Assembly: GCF_022808615.1 (NCBI RefSeq)
Contig: NZ_JAKZKS010000012.1
Span: 31,108-95,107, forward strand
Direction of reading: 5' to 3'
DNA from: Bacillus sp. FJAT-47783
Lineage (GTDB): Bacteria; Bacillota; Bacilli; Bacillales; Aeribacillaceae
DNA: 64,000 nt
How positions within the stretch are numbered: the first letter of the stretch is position 1; each line of letters starts with the position of its first letter. Of this stretch, positions 30,159-39,499 are shown one piece after another. The position numbers were made by a program, and so were the translations under genes. The notes below the pieces were generated by a model. That model was not told where the DNA came from and searched no databases. It was given only the letters and a program-made list of their open reading frames with translations.

Positions 30159-30299
30159 TCAACTTAATTTCTCTAAAAAACGCTTTTCAAGCTTTTTTTC
30201 GAGTCTTTCTTCTAATTCATCTAATGCGCGTTGATCATTTAAAAGCTTTTGTTTATTTTCTCGTACAAGCTGTTCAAATGAAGGTTTATTTTTTTTCAT
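30159..30299 (-). CDS. FbpB-like small basic protein
   Basis: A 46-residue, highly charged, helical protein: MKKNKPSFEQLVRENKQKLL then EERLEKKLEKRFLEKL. It resembles FbpB, a Fur-regulated small basic protein thought to help the FsrA sRNA in the iron-sparing response. The start at 30299 has AAAGAGGGAC 4-6 bases upstream. No clear Fur box was found upstream, so the regulation is not confirmed. Confidence 0.7.
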   Translation of the reverse strand: MKKNKPSFEQLVRENKQKLLNDQRALDELEERLEKKLEKRFLEKLS

Positions 30300-30445
30300 T
30301 TTTGTCCCTCTTTCTTTAAAAGTCGTATTAGAAATTAAACCCACTTTAATTATACTTAATTTTCTGACATTTATCAGTGTGGATTCGTGAACATTTAGTG
30401 ACATTATGTCCAATTTTCCGATTTTTCAAACACATATCAGTAAAA

Positions 30446-30620
30446 CTTCATTCAGTGGTTTTTTTCATCCTCCACTGAATGTTAGTCCCTACAGGATGCT
30501 TAAAGGCCCTTATGACCCACAGGATGTGGCGCTCTTAGTCTGTGTTCTTTATGTTCGGATATTTATGGGCACTTGTCCTTTACTATAAAATCTTGAGGTG
30601 GGGGTCTTACTGCCCGTGAT
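30446..30620 (+). repeat. Dispersed repeat family 1, copy A
   Basis: Starts with the hairpin CATTCAGTGG...CCACTGAATG, continues through CTCTTAGTCTGTGTTCTTTA and ends TCTTGAGGTGGGGGTC. The hairpin and end match the copy at 56169 in reverse orientation; the middle matches the copy at 37351. It lies between the FbpB-like gene and yneN and encodes nothing obvious. Confidence 0.65.
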
Positions 30621-30652
30621 AAAATAGAAAATGCTGCTACACAGCAGCACTT

Positions 30653-31159
30653 TTACATTCCGGTTTTTTCTATCATTACTTTATAGGTCATTGGACCAAC
30701 AATTTTATCTATGATACGCCCTTCTTCATCTAAAAAATATGACGTTGGATATGATAAAACTTCATAGCCACTATTCGCCTTATTTTTCTGATCAAGTAAA
30801 ATTGGGAACGTATATTCATTTTCCTCAACAAATGTCCGAACGTTTTCTTCACTTTTTTCACTCACTGTAAAATTGACGCCAATAACAGCTACTTGATCTC
30901 CAAATTTTTCATGAAATTTTTGCATTTCAGGCATTTCCTCTTTACATGGAGGACACCATGTCGCCCAAAAATTTAAAATGACTTTCTTCCCTCGAAAATC
31001 AGATAAGTGTGCTATTTCTCCTTCTAATGTTTGTACTTCGAAATCTGGCGCTAATGCTCCTTTTTCTAACCCTTCTTTCGTTTCATTGTGAGCCAAAGTT
31101 TGCCAAATCGCCACACTAGCTAAAACGACTAGAACTATAATCGCAATGATTCTCTTCAT
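30653..31159 (-). CDS. yneN: Membrane-anchored thiol-disulfide oxidoreductase YneN (TlpA/ResA type)
   Basis: A 168-residue protein: an N-terminal anchor (IIAIIVLVVLASVAIW) and an extracytoplasmic thioredoxin domain with the active site WCPPC (Cys69, Cys72) in NFWATWCPPCKEE. It reduces disulfides outside the membrane and may receive electrons from CcdA, encoded 8 kb away. It follows a small membrane protein gene by 27 bases. Confidence 0.9.
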   Translation of the reverse strand: MKRIIAIIVLVVLASVAIWQTLAHNETKEGLEKGALAPDFEVQTLEGEIAHLSDFRGKKVILNFWATWCPPCKEEMPEMQKFHEKFGDQVAVIGVNFTVSEKSEENVRTFVEENEYTFPILLDQKNKANSGYEVLSYPTSYFLDEEGRIIDKIVGPMTYKVMIEKTGM

Positions 31160-31186
31160 GTTGTCTCCCTTCCTACAAGCTCTAGA

Positions 31187-31609
31187 TTAGAGCATATTCA
31201 ATAAAATAATTTGTACACTTTTAAACACAATGAAATAAATCACAGCGGTCCATCCAAATAACCAACATGTTTGCATGACCGTTAATGATTTGTTACGAAT
31301 GTTTTGAAATAGTATGTAAAGAAATGTCATAATAAGCCCCACATAGATCCCACTTGATGAAGTGGCAAAATATAAAAACGCAAGTGGATTTTTCAAAAGT
31401 AAGGATGGACTTGTAAGCAGTGTACTTGCTTTATAACTAATAACAAAAAGAAATACACCATTCCAATAATGTTTTCGGAAAAATTCGTTAAGTTGCTTAG
31501 TTGATTGTAACGCTTGTATTAAATAGTATGTAATAATAAAACTTAAAATGGCAAAAACGTATAAATATTGAATCGTTAACGGTCCAATACGAAAGGCATC
31601 CATTGTCAT
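31187..31609 (-). CDS. Small polytopic membrane protein cotranscribed with yneN
   Basis: A 140-residue, very hydrophobic protein with four to five predicted helices. The start (FRIGPLTIQYLYVFAILSF) and a GIYVGLIMTFLY segment faintly recall Lgt, but the catalytic Arg/His motifs are absent and it is half the length. Its tight linkage to yneN suggests an electron-transfer or membrane partner of that thioredoxin. AAGGAG lies 8 bases before the ATG. Confidence 0.7.
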   Translation of the reverse strand: MTMDAFRIGPLTIQYLYVFAILSFIITYYLIQALQSTKQLNEFFRKHYWNGVFLFVISYKASTLLTSPSLLLKNPLAFLYFATSSSGIYVGLIMTFLYILFQNIRNKSLTVMQTCWLFGWTAVIYFIVFKSVQIILLNML

Positions 31610-31696
31610 GGAGATAACTCCTTTTTATGTCTGTACTCAATTATCATAATCGATTCAATTAGTAAAAGCTATGAAGGTTTTATGACAATTTTTTCA

Positions 31697-31770
31697 ATAG
31701 AGTAGGGTAATCTCTTTCAAGGCTACCAACGAGTTCCTTATCATTCTCAACAAGTTGCTAATGGTTGGGC
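31697..31770 (-). mobile_element. Orphan group II intron 3' fragment lacking domain V
   Basis: On the minus strand this stretch matches the end of the intron at the right edge of the window: the segment before domain V (GATAAGGAACTCGTTGGTA) is joined directly to domain VI (TAGCCTTGAAAGAG...TACCCTACTCTA). The roughly 45 bases holding domain V are deleted. Without domain V it cannot splice. It lies between citB's terminator and the yneN operon. Confidence 0.7.
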
Positions 31771-31865
31771 ATAGTTCATTTTCCGGACAAGAATAGAAGT
31801 AAAATATTATTCCAACCTTTAACAACTCACTCATTGTAAATGGTGTACGGATGGCCATCGCACAT

Positions 31866-31894
31866 AAAAAGAAGCGGCATTTCACCGCTTCTTT
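31866..31894 (-). terminator. citB terminator
   Basis: GAAGCGG and CCGCTTC form a stem around CATTTCA with flanking A and T runs, just after the citB stop. Confidence 0.85.
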
Positions 31895-31901
31895 TCACTA
31901 T

Positions 31902-34628
31902 TTACCCTTTCAACTTGTCACGAAGTACCATTTGTAAAATACCACCGTGGCGATAGTAGTCAATTTCAACTTCACTATCGAATCGAACAAGTACTTCGAA
32001 CTCTTTTTTGTTACCCGCTTCATCTGTAGCCGTTACTTTTACATAATCACGCGGTTTAACGTTTTCATCAATTTCAACCTCAATCGTCTCTTTACCTGTT
32101 AAGCCTAGTACTTCTGCATTTTCACCTTGCTTAAACTGAAGTGGAAGTACACCCATTAACACGAGGTTTGAACGGTGAATACGTTCGAAGCTCTCAGCAA
32201 TAACAGTTTTAATTCCTAATAGATTTGTTCCTTTAGCTGCCCAGTCACGTGAGCTACCCATTCCGTAGTCCTTACCAGCAAAAACTGCAAGTCCGACACC
32301 GTCTTCTTTGTACTTCATACACGCATCGTAAATAGATGTCACTTCATTCGTTGGCCAGTACGTTGTGTATCCACCTTCTGTGCCAGGTGCAATCTGGTTA
32401 CGAATTCGAATGTTAGCAAATGTACCACGCATCATGACTTCATGGTTACCACGACGAGACCCGTAAGAGTTGAACTCTCTTGGTGATACCCCTTTTGATT
32501 GCAAATATTTTCCCGCTGGCGTATCTTTACCGATTGCGCCCGCTGGTGAAATGTGGTCTGTTGTAACAGAGTCAGCGAATTTTCCTACGACACGAAGCCC
32601 TTTTAAAGGTTCAACTTTGCCTGGCTCAGCCGATAATCCTTCAAAGAAAGGTGGGTTTTGAATATACGTAGAATCTTCATCCCATTTATAAAGAGCATCA
32701 TCCGTTGTTTCAATTTCATTCCAACGCTCGTTATCATCGAATACTCGCTCATATTCTTCACGGAATAATTCAGGTGTTACCGTTTCTTTAACAACTTTAT
32801 TAATTTCATCCATTGATGGCCAAATGTCGTTAAAGAACACATCGTTTCCGTTTTGATCCTTCCCGAGCGAATCGCTTTGTAATTCGATATCTACTGTCCC
32901 TGCTAGCGCATACGCTACAACTAGTGGAGGTGATGCTAAATAATTCCCTTTTACAAGTGGATGAATACGCCCTTCAAAGTTTCGGTTTCCTGACAGAACA
33001 GAAGTGACTAATAAGTCATTTTCTGCAATAGCTTTTTCAATTTCATCAGCTAATGGTCCGGAGTTCCCGATACATGTCGTACAACCGTATCCAACCGTGT
33101 TGAATCCTAGTTTCTCAAGGTAAGGAAGTAAGCCAGAATTCTTTAAGTAGCCTGTTACAACTTTTGATCCAGGTGCTAACGATGTTTTCACATATTTAGG
33201 AACCGTCAATCCTTTTTCAACGGCCTTTTTCGCTACTAAGCCGGCAGCCACTAATACATATGGATTTGATGTGTTTGTACAGCTCGTAATCGCCGCTATG
33301 GCAACTGCACCAGTTTTCATTGTTGTTTCTTCGCCATTATTGAATTTAACTGTCACTTCTTTATTCACTTCAGTAGGCTCAAGACCGAACCCTTGGTTTC
33401 CAGCAGGAGCCGTAAGCGCTTTATGAAACTCACTCTTCATCATAGAAAGCGGAATTAAATCTTGCGGGCGCTTAGGACCAGATAAATTCGCTTCAATTGT
33501 TGAAAGATCAATTTCAACTACATCTGTAAAAACAGGGTCTTCTAAATCAGGTGTATAGAATAATCCATTTTCTTTACAGTATGCTTCTACTACTTTGACG
33601 TTTTCTTCATCACGGCCAGTTAAGCGTAAATATTCAATGGATTCGCCATCAACCGGGAAGAACCCACAGGTTGCACCGTATTCTGGAGCCATGTTTGCAA
33701 TGGTTGCTCTGTCAGCTAGTGGAAGCTTCGCAACCCCAGGACCGAAAAATTCAACGAACTTCCCGACAACGCCTTTTTGACGCAACACTTGTGTCACTTT
33801 TAGTGCAAGGTCAGTTGCTGTTGTACCATTTGGTAATTCTCCAACTAATTTCACACCGATAACTTCTGGTACAGGGAAATAGGATGGTTGCCCTAACATC
33901 CCAGCCTCTGCTTCAATACCACCAACACCCCAGCCTAATACACCGATACCGTTAATCATCGTTGTATGAGAGTCAGTGCCGACTAATGTGTCTGGAAATG
34001 CTTCGAATTCTCCGTTTTCACCTTCAATCGTATGTACTACATTGGCTAAATATTCTAAGTTAACTTGGTGAACAATTCCTGTTGCAGGTGGAACCGCACG
34101 ATAGTTATCGAACGCTTTTTGCGCCCAGCTTAAAAATTTATAGCGCTCCGCATTTCGTTCAAATTCTAAATCCATGTTAAATTTTAATGCATCTTCTGTA
34201 CCTGCACGATCGACTTGCACAGAGTGGTCAATGACAAGGTCAACTGGAATTTCAGGATTGATTTTATCAGGATTTCCACCCATATCTGCCATCGCTTTAC
34301 GTAAAGACGCTAAGTCAACAACAGCAGGAACACCTGTAAAGTCTTGTAATATAACACGTGAAGGTTTAAATGGCACATCCAAATCTTTTAATTCGTTCGT
34401 GCCCCATTTAGCTAAATTCTCTACGTGTTCTTTTTTAATAACACGTCCGTCTACTTGACGTAATACAGATTCTAATAAAACTTTAATCGAGTATGGTAAG
34501 CGAGAAACTTGACCTACCCCTGCATCTTCTAATGCTTTTAATGAATAGTAATGATATTTTTTCCCATTCAGTTGAAAGGATTTTCTTGATTGGAAAACGT
34601 CATTTTTCGTTAATTGTTGCTGTGTCAT
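31902..34628 (-). CDS. citB: Aconitate hydratase (aconitase)
   Basis: A 908-residue AcnA-type aconitase. The 4Fe-4S ligands lie in [10 protein letters not shown] and [10 protein letters not shown]; the swivel domain holds [14 protein letters not shown] and [10 protein letters not shown]. It isomerises citrate to isocitrate in the TCA cycle, and in Bacillus also binds RNA as an iron-responsive protein. It is monocistronic with its own terminator. GGGGGAG precedes the ATG. Confidence 0.97.
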   Translation of the reverse strand: MTQQQLTKNDVFQSRKSFQLNGKKYHYYSLKALEDAGVGQVSRLPYSIKVLLESVLRQVDGRVIKKEHVENLAKWGTNELKDLDVPFKPSRVILQDFTGVPAVVDLASLRKAMADMGGNPDKINPEIPVDLVIDHSVQVDRAGTEDALKFNMDLEFERNAERYKFLSWAQKAFDNYRAVPPATGIVHQVNLEYLANVVHTIEGENGEFEAFPDTLVGTDSHTTMINGIGVLGWGVGGIEAEAGMLGQPSYFPVPEVIGVKLVGELPNGTTATDLALKVTQVLRQKGVVGKFVEFFGPGVAKLPLADRATIANMAPEYGATCGFFPVDGESIEYLRLTGRDEENVKVVEAYCKENGLFYTPDLEDPVFTDVVEIDLSTIEANLSGPKRPQDLIPLSMMKSEFHKALTAPAGNQGFGLEPTEVNKEVTVKFNNGEETTMKTGAVAIAAITSCTNTSNPYVLVAAGLVAKKAVEKGLTVPKYVKTSLAPGSKVVTGYLKNSGLLPYLEKLGFNTVGYGCTTCIGNSGPLADEIEKAIAENDLLVTSVLSGNRNFEGRIHPLVKGNYLASPPLVVAYALAGTVDIELQSDSLGKDQNGNDVFFNDIWPSMDEINKVVKETVTPELFREEYERVFDDNERWNEIETTDDALYKWDEDSTYIQNPPFFEGLSAEPGKVEPLKGLRVVGKFADSVTTDHISPAGAIGKDTPAGKYLQSKGVSPREFNSYGSRRGNHEVMMRGTFANIRIRNQIAPGTEGGYTTYWPTNEVTSIYDACMKYKEDGVGLAVFAGKDYGMGSSRDWAAKGTNLLGIKTVIAESFERIHRSNLVLMGVLPLQFKQGENAEVLGLTGKETIEVEIDENVKPRDYVKVTATDEAGNKKEFEVLVRFDSEVEIDYYRHGGILQMVLRDKLKG

Positions 34629-34726
34629 GTCGTTTTCTCCCCCTTTAAATAAAAATCGACAAAAATGTCGTTACTCCCCCTAAAATTCGCACAATTCAAT
34701 CTTAATATACTTTTCACAATAAGTAA

Positions 34727-34742
34727 ATAACAATGACGTTAT
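34727..34742. promoter_or_regulatory. Palindrome upstream of citB, possible CcpC-type site
   Basis: The 16-mer ATAACAATGACGTTAT is a dyad of ATAAC/GTTAT arms about 100 bases before citB. In B. subtilis CcpC binds an ATAA-N7-TTAT dyad near the citB promoter; here the spacing is N8, so the match is suggestive only. A TATTAA -10-like box follows downstream on the minus strand. Confidence 0.4.
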
Positions 34743-34870
34743 CAATTTATATAAGTTACCCTTATATTTTATTATGTTCTTATTTTTTCAAAATAAAAAA
34801 ATTTTACGTTCAATCCTTGAAGTATGATTGCGTCTTTTTCGTAAACACTATACATGGAGGTGAAGAGATA

Positions 34871-35020
34871 ATGGGTAAAAGAAAAGCTAACCATATTATT
34901 GAAGGAATGAACGCTGCAAAAGCACAAGGAATGGGTGCTGGCTACAATGAAGAATTGCAAAATGAGCCTTTAACAGCTGAACAGCGTCAAAACAATAAAA
35001 AGCGGAAAACGAACCAATAA
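34871..35020 (+). CDS. sspO: Small acid-soluble spore protein O
   Basis: A 49-residue protein, [20 protein letters not shown] then [20 protein letters not shown], the SspO (CotK) family. It is a forespore core protein. GGAGGTGAAG precedes the ATG. It is divergent from citB, as in B. subtilis. Confidence 0.95.
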   Translation: MGKRKANHIIEGMNAAKAQGMGAGYNEELQNEPLTAEQRQNNKKRKTNQ

Positions 35021-35123
35021 TGATATAGCAATAATGATATAGGGTTACGAATTAGCCCCTACTTCATTAAGATTCAAGCTTTTATTAGATACCCCGATAA
35101 AAAACGACGGATTCTTCCGTCGT

Positions 35124-35393
35124 TTAACATTCTTCGTTATTTACCTCATGAACAATTCGTTGTAAATCTTGTTCATACTGCTTTAACCTTTCCTGTTCAT
35201 GCTCTGTTGCTACTTCTAGAGCATTTTGAATTTGTTCATACGCTTCATTTACTTCTTGCTTTAAATGTTTTAACTGCGAACCGTAGGTAGCTGAATCGTG
35301 TTCAACTTGAGTGTAAACATCCATTACATCCTTCATCCCTTGTTCTGCAGCTTGATAAGCTTGTTGCTTATTTTTATGATAAGGCAACAACAA
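35124..35393 (-). CDS. Small coiled-coil protein of unknown function
   Basis: An 89-residue, Gln/Glu-rich, all-helical protein with heptad-like spacing (EHDSATYGSQLKHLKQEVNE). It begins with three TTG codons in a row after AAGGAGTG; the third (35387) has the best spacing. The family is not recognised. It is convergent with sspO. Confidence 0.6.
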   Translation of the reverse strand: MLLPYHKNKQQAYQAAEQGMKDVMDVYTQVEHDSATYGSQLKHLKQEVNEAYEQIQNALEVATEHEQERLKQYEQDLQRIVHEVNNEEC

Positions 35394-35511
35394 TCACTCC
35401 TTTTCTACCATCTCTTAACTAGTTTGTAATAGAACACACCATTTTATTCGACATATTTTTGCATGTTTTCTAAAAAATAACGAACGCTATTTTAGAAAGG
35501 AGGTAGAAGAT

Positions 35512-35655
35512 ATGAACAAAAATGATGGGAAGGACATGAGAAAGAATGCACCTAAAGGAGATTTACCTGGGCAGCCTGAACCTTTAGATGGGTCCAAAAA
35601 AGTAAAAAATCGGAATCATACACGTCAGAAACATAATAAAAGTCATGATATGTAA
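35512..35655 (+). CDS. sspP: Small acid-soluble spore protein P
   Basis: A 47-residue protein: [20 protein letters not shown] then [20 protein letters not shown], the SspP (CotL) family. It is usually cotranscribed with sspO in Bacillus, but here a minus-strand gene separates them. AAAGGAGG lies 9 bases before the ATG, and a terminator follows. Confidence 0.93.
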   Translation: MNKNDGKDMRKNAPKGDLPGQPEPLDGSKKVKNRNHTRQKHNKSHDM

Positions 35656-35671
35656 TAAGAAAACTTTAAGT

Positions 35672-35705
35672 ACCGCCTACTTTCTATGGTGGGCGGTGTT
35701 TTTCT
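35672..35705 (+). terminator. sspP terminator
   Basis: ACCGCC pairs with GGCGGT, with extra inner pairing, and is followed by GTTTTTCTT. Confidence 0.8.
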
Positions 35706-35978
35706 TACAAGCAGTTTTTATACAAAATGTTGCATTTTTGTATGAAAAATGAATGTTCTTAAACAATCATCCTCTTCATAATATGATAAAAATGCTTTTG
35801 CCACCTTCAAAACTCCACAAATAGACGGATTTGAACCCGTTAACTCCATTCAACATTTATAGATACAGTTTCTTTAAGCTTCAATAGTCCTTTCACTCAG
35901 TTTCACTCAATTCAGTAACAAAATAATCACAATTGAATAAACATAATTTTAAGTTTGAAATAACTTGGGGGTATTGGT

Positions 35979-36359
35979 ATGGGGAAGAAAAAACAGTCCC
36001 TCCCTTGTGAAATCAAGGGAATTGAGGAATGGATGAACCAATTCTTTCAAGATCCATTTACAAGTTTTTTGGATGACTACACATTCCGTGTCGATCTGTT
36101 TGAAACTAGTTGTGAGTACATTGTTGAAGCTCATTTAGAAGATGTTAAACGTGAAGATATTATGATTGAGATCAATAAAGATCGTATTATAATTGCCCAT
36201 TCTAACGATGAACAGAACCGAAAAGAGCGTTCTGTCGTCTTACCATTTATTTTGGAAGATAAATGGATCGACGCAACATATGTAAGCCCTGTATTAGAAA
36301 TTAAAATTAAAAAGGAAGGAACGATGAACCGCACAGTTAATACGATTCCTATTCAATAA
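35979..36359 (+). CDS. cotM: Spore coat protein CotM (small heat-shock fold)
   Basis: A 126-residue Hsp20/alpha-crystallin-like protein: FRVDLFETSCEYIVEAHLED and DRIIIAHSNDE, with the beta-sandwich end EIKIKK. Size and place between sspP and yneK match CotM, an outer-coat protein made in the mother cell. GGGGG is 7 bases before the ATG. Confidence 0.85.
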   Translation: MGKKKQSLPCEIKGIEEWMNQFFQDPFTSFLDDYTFRVDLFETSCEYIVEAHLEDVKREDIMIEINKDRIIIAHSNDEQNRKERSVVLPFILEDKWIDATYVSPVLEIKIKKEGTMNRTVNTIPIQ

Positions 36360-36367
36360 AAGTAAGC

Positions 36368-36397
36368 AAAATCAGGCTGTAATGGCCTGATTTTTTT
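36368..36397 (+). terminator. cotM terminator
   Basis: AAAATCAGGC and GCCTGATTTT form a stem around TGTAATG, followed by seven T. Confidence 0.85.
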
Positions 36398-36538
36398 AAA
36401 GATACGAGTACAACGAAAATCCATCTAGCCTCTTTCATCAACAACGTGACACCGCATAAAGTAAAAAGTGTCTTTTCGTGATAAGAACATTATCATTTTA
36501 GAGCTGAACGATTCGATTCTACGAATCATATCTGTTAC

Positions 36539-36673
36539 TTATGAACACCTCTCATTTTTATTATTCGTTTGAATATTTATGACAATACGCTTTACTTCTT
36601 TATTGCCACATCGCGTGCATTTCTCTTCTTCGTTAAGTAACAACATACATTGTGAACAATAATATTTAAGCAC
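36539..36673 (-). CDS. Small zinc-ribbon-like protein
   Basis: A 44-residue protein starting GTG at 36673, after GGGGATATAG. It has two CxxC pairs, YYCSQCML and EKCTRCGNKE, spaced as in a zinc ribbon, then a short beta-like tail. Such mini zinc ribbons are common in Bacillaceae near the spore genes and have no known role. I recognise the motif, not the function. Confidence 0.65.
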   Translation of the reverse strand: MLKYYCSQCMLLLNEEEKCTRCGNKEVKRIVINIQTNNKNERCS

Positions 36674-36824
36674 CTATATCCCCTTCTCCCAGAATATATT
36701 TTTTATCTTTTCTTGAAGTTCTAATTATTTTATGTATTTTTCACGAGATTGTTGACTTTTTCTACATGCCTTATTTACTTTATTGATTTTCGAACGAGTT
36801 ACGGGAGAAGGGATTATACACAGT

Positions 36825-37189
36825 TCATTTAGAACATAGTTTTATTGGAAAATATGAATCTTTTCCAAGCTGCTTCGCATAATTTGAATAAAGTAAGTAT
36901 TTTAATAGCGTTTTATGAAAACTGTCTGGAGGTGCTTCATTCATGGCATATAAAGGATCCAAAGGATGGTATATTGAGCAATTAAAGCTTAGAGGAATTC
37001 GAAAGCATCCTGAAGATCATCGGAAATTGGAGCAGTATAAAACACATGTCTTGCGGAATTTGTATTTCAAATATGTATTAACGAATGAAGAGTAAACAGA
37101 TTCTTTTAAGCCCCTTCCGTTATTCAATTAGAACATGGTTTTATTTAATTAGATTTAATTTTCATTTAGAACATGGTTTTATTTAATTA
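36825..37189 (+). repeat. AT-rich direct repeats flanking the YflJ-like gene
   Basis: TTAGAACATGGTTTTATTTA occurs at about 37128 and 37166, 38 bases apart, inside a 29-base repeat. A weaker copy (TTTAGAACATAGTTTTATT) lies at about 36829. The unit has no strong palindrome. Confidence 0.6.
36943..37095 (+). CDS. DUF2639 small protein (YflJ-like)
   Basis: A 50-residue protein: MAYKGSKGWYIEQLKLRGIR then KHPEDHRKLEQYKTHVLRNL. The GSKGWYxxxLKxxGIRxHP pattern is that of the DUF2639/YflJ family, found in spore formers with unknown role. GGAGGTGC precedes the ATG. It is flanked by AT-rich direct repeats. Confidence 0.75.
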   Translation: MAYKGSKGWYIEQLKLRGIRKHPEDHRKLEQYKTHVLRNLYFKYVLTNEE

Positions 37190-37350
37190 CAGTTATCCTC
37201 CCTTCATTATTCTTTTATAAAATTTTGTAAGAAAAGTAGCATTCGATGGAAACATTATGGTAATATTTTTTGTAGAAACGCAGTTTAGCCCACTTTTTAC
37301 GGGCGTTCAGACTCTATCTTAAAAATTAAAAACAAAAAGTTAGGTGTGCT

Positions 37351-37497
37351 GTTCGAAAATAAAAAACATAGACTAAGAGTCCCACGCCCTATGGAAATGT
37401 CTATATCACCCACACCCATTGGGCCACATGGATCTTTCATTTATACCGTAGGAGCAAACATTCAGTGAGGGATGAAAGAGACCCCATTGAATGTAGC
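37351..37497 (-). repeat. Dispersed repeat family 1, copy C
   Basis: Read on the minus strand it starts with a hairpin (CATTCAATGGGG...CCTCACTGAATG) and continues to GGGACTCTTAGTCTATGTTT, matching the first two thirds of copy A. It fills most of the 437-base gap between the YflJ-like gene and the 37.5-kb gene. The rest of the gap is AT-rich with no gene seen. Confidence 0.6.
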
Positions 37498-37532
37498 TTC
37501 ACTTTATTTTATTAGATTGGGGGATGCCTCAC

Positions 37533-37742
37533 ATGAACTTTCAAATGAAACTTTACGAACTGTTTATTTATCCTTCTGATTGTGGAAACATTAAATTTAC
37601 CATATATTTTGATAACAACGAATATGAAGTTTTTGCCGAACTAGATGATTATATGTCAGTAGGTCGGCATGAGGAAAAAGTTGAAGCGGTACGAATTGCT
37701 GTCAATGAATTGATCATCGCCCAAGAATCCATTAATCCATAA
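37533..37742 (+). CDS. Hypothetical protein, 69 residues
   Basis: It starts at ATG 37533, 8 bases after GGGGG. The product is mixed alpha/beta and acidic (FTIYFDNNEYEVFAELDDYM). I do not recognise a family. It lies directly before yneK on the same strand, 66 bases away, and may share its transcript. Confidence 0.6.
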   Translation: MNFQMKLYELFIYPSDCGNIKFTIYFDNNEYEVFAELDDYMSVGRHEEKVEAVRIAVNELIIAQESINP

Positions 37743-37808
37743 CGGTTTCTTTCCTTCCATTCGTTGTGTATAATTAAGGATGGAATTTGTAATCTTTGAG
37801 GTGAAGGC

Positions 37809-38234
37809 ATGTTAACGGGTTGGTTTTTATGGTTTATTTTATTTTGGGTCGTCTTCTTATTTGCCATGCTCGGAATTGGCGGATTTTTTATGTTCCGTAA
37901 ATTTTTAAAACGAATACCAAAAGAAGACGGGAAATCTGAATTAGATTGGCAAGAATATTACATAGAAAAGACGCGGCATTTATGGCCTGAAGAACAAAAG
38001 GAGCTTTTAGAGGAATTAGTTTCCCCTGTTCCAGAACTTTTCCGAGATGTTGCGCGTCAGAAAATAGCCGGAAAAATTGGCGAACTTGCATTAAACGAAA
38101 AAGCCACTAGTATCACACAAGATCTTGTTATTCGAGGTTACATTATTGCGACACCAAAAAGGGACCATAAATTTTTAATAAAGCGTCTACAAGAGAAAAA
38201 TATTGATTACTCACAATATGAAGCTCTTTTTTAG
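37809..38234 (+). CDS. yneK: DUF2621 membrane protein YneK
   Basis: A 141-residue protein with one N-terminal membrane helix (FLWFILFWVVFLFAMLGIGG) and a cytosolic domain. The length, the WPEEQKELLEELVSPVPELF region and the place beside ccdC match B. subtilis YneK (DUF2621). The function is unknown. It is convergent with ccdC. Confidence 0.85.
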   Translation: MLTGWFLWFILFWVVFLFAMLGIGGFFMFRKFLKRIPKEDGKSELDWQEYYIEKTRHLWPEEQKELLEELVSPVPELFRDVARQKIAGKIGELALNEKATSITQDLVIRGYIIATPKRDHKFLIKRLQEKNIDYSQYEALF

Positions 38235-38338
38235 TTAAATATCCTGTCATAACAAGAAAGTTCAGGTGTTTTATAAGGTTTTTCACAACATGTTTTGAGC
38301 AACATATGAAGAACCAGCAATTCCTTTTGCAACATTAA

Positions 38339-38371
38339 AACCCCCCCTCTATCTAGGAGGGGGGATTGTTG
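38339..38371 (-). terminator. ccdC terminator
   Basis: A very GC-rich stem (CCCCCCTC / GAGGGGGG) with loop TATCTA, followed on the minus strand by TTTTAATG. Confidence 0.8.
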
Positions 38372-38378
38372 TATGTAT

Positions 38379-38855
38379 TTAATCATTTGTCTTTTTGCTT
38401 TCCAATTCTTGTTTCATTTTCCGAAATTTCATATACATCGAAATGCGCCACGGTACAATCATTCCAAATGCGAGCATCCAAAACATACCGCTTAGCTCGC
38501 CTAAATCAATTGTTGTACTTAAATAACTTTTTAAAATAATTCTCAGCAATAATAAGCTAATTAAAATAATTGGGAAAGCTTTTGAACGCTTTAAATAAAT
38601 ATGTTCATCTTTTCGTTCAAAATGAGACGTTTTCATCAAAATAATAGAGAAAATAAAACCAACTGCTAAAGCTTCCACTATTTCTAACGGTGTTATTCGG
38701 AAAGCAGGAAAAATATACATCAAAGCTCCCGTGCTCATAAAGATGGGAGGAAGAATAATTTTTTTAACAGTGGCTGGTTTTTTGGCTGCTTTCGTACGTA
38801 CGATAATGACAGCTAGTCCCATTAACAAACCTAAAATCGAATATGCAATCATCAT
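38379..38855 (-). CDS. ccdC: Cytochrome c biogenesis-linked membrane protein CcdC (YneJ)
   Basis: A 158-residue protein with about five membrane helices, starting MMIAYSILGLLMGLAVIIV. Length and position after ccdB identify CcdC/YneJ. It is found with ccdA and ccdB in Bacillus, though only ccdA is essential for cytochrome c there. It is last in the ccdABC cluster. Confidence 0.88.
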   Translation of the reverse strand: MMIAYSILGLLMGLAVIIVRTKAAKKPATVKKIILPPIFMSTGALMYIFPAFRITPLEIVEALAVGFIFSIILMKTSHFERKDEHIYLKRSKAFPIILISLLLLRIILKSYLSTTIDLGELSGMFWMLAFGMIVPWRISMYMKFRKMKQELESKKTND

Positions 38856-38894
38856 GTTGAATCAACCCTTTGCCATAAAACGAAATGAATATCC

Positions 38895-39254
38895 TTATTG
38901 TAACACATGTTTCACTGCTTCTAATACACGAACTTCATCAAATGGCTTGACGATAAAATCTTTTGCCCCTGCTTCAATCGCTTCGACAACCATACGTTGT
39001 TGTCCCATCGCTGAACACATAATAATTTTTGCATCAGGGTATTCTTGTTTAATCATTTTTACAGCTTCGATTCCATTCAGTTCTGGCATCGTAATATCCA
39101 TCGTCACAATGTCTGGCATTAACTCTCGAAATAAACTGATCGCTTCTCTCCCATTTGCAGCTTCACCTACAACTTCAAAGCCAGCATGCTCAAAAATTTT
39201 TTTTAATGTTTTCCGCAAAAATTTTGCATCATCAACAATTAAAACTGTTGGCAC
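38895..39254 (-). CDS. ccdB: CheY-like single-domain response regulator CcdB (YneI)
   Basis: A 119-residue receiver domain with no output domain. The acid pocket is in LIVDDAKFLR, the phosphorylated Asp in IVTMDITMPELNG, and the switch Ser and Lys in MCSAMGQ and DFIVKPF. No kinase is nearby. The start is GTG with only a weak GGGT upstream, and it follows a long leader that looks structured. Confidence 0.92.
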   Translation of the reverse strand: MPTVLIVDDAKFLRKTLKKIFEHAGFEVVGEAANGREAISLFRELMPDIVTMDITMPELNGIEAVKMIKQEYPDAKIIMCSAMGQQRMVVEAIEAGAKDFIVKPFDEVRVLEAVKHVLQ

Positions 39255-39261
39255 GATTTTA

Positions 39262-39495
39262 CCCGGTTACTAAAATCTCATAAATTCTTAAATTCGCCCC
39301 CCAAATCAAGAAAAGTGGGACATGCCGTGACGACTTTCACGTCACTCCGTTAGGATGAGCCTATTGTTCAAGACACCCCACGGCGTTCTGTTAGAGTCAG
39401 CAATACGATAAACCAATCCTTCCAATGGTCAGTTTACCGCAAAGATTTTAGAACCAAGGATTTACACCTCCCTACACACATACTGGTCATCTACT
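39262..39495 (-). ncRNA. Candidate structured leader RNA upstream of ccdB
   Basis: The 283-base gap between ccdA and ccdB has a TATAAT (39500-39505) on the minus strand and then about 230 GC-richer bases full of complementary segments: GTGACG/CGTCAC, GTGGG/CCCAC enclosing it, GGTAAAC/GTTTATC and AAATCCTT/AAGGATTGG. It ends shortly before the weakly initiated ccdB. I cannot match it to a riboswitch class I know. It could be a leader regulator, a small RNA, or a decayed element. Confidence 0.45.
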
Positions 39496-39499
39496 ATGT

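Noticed and set aside
39262..39495. M-box (Mg2+) riboswitch, because CGTTAGGATGAGCCT recalls part of the M-box
   Set aside because: It is on the opposite strand to the downstream gene, and the other M-box core segments are missing or out of order.
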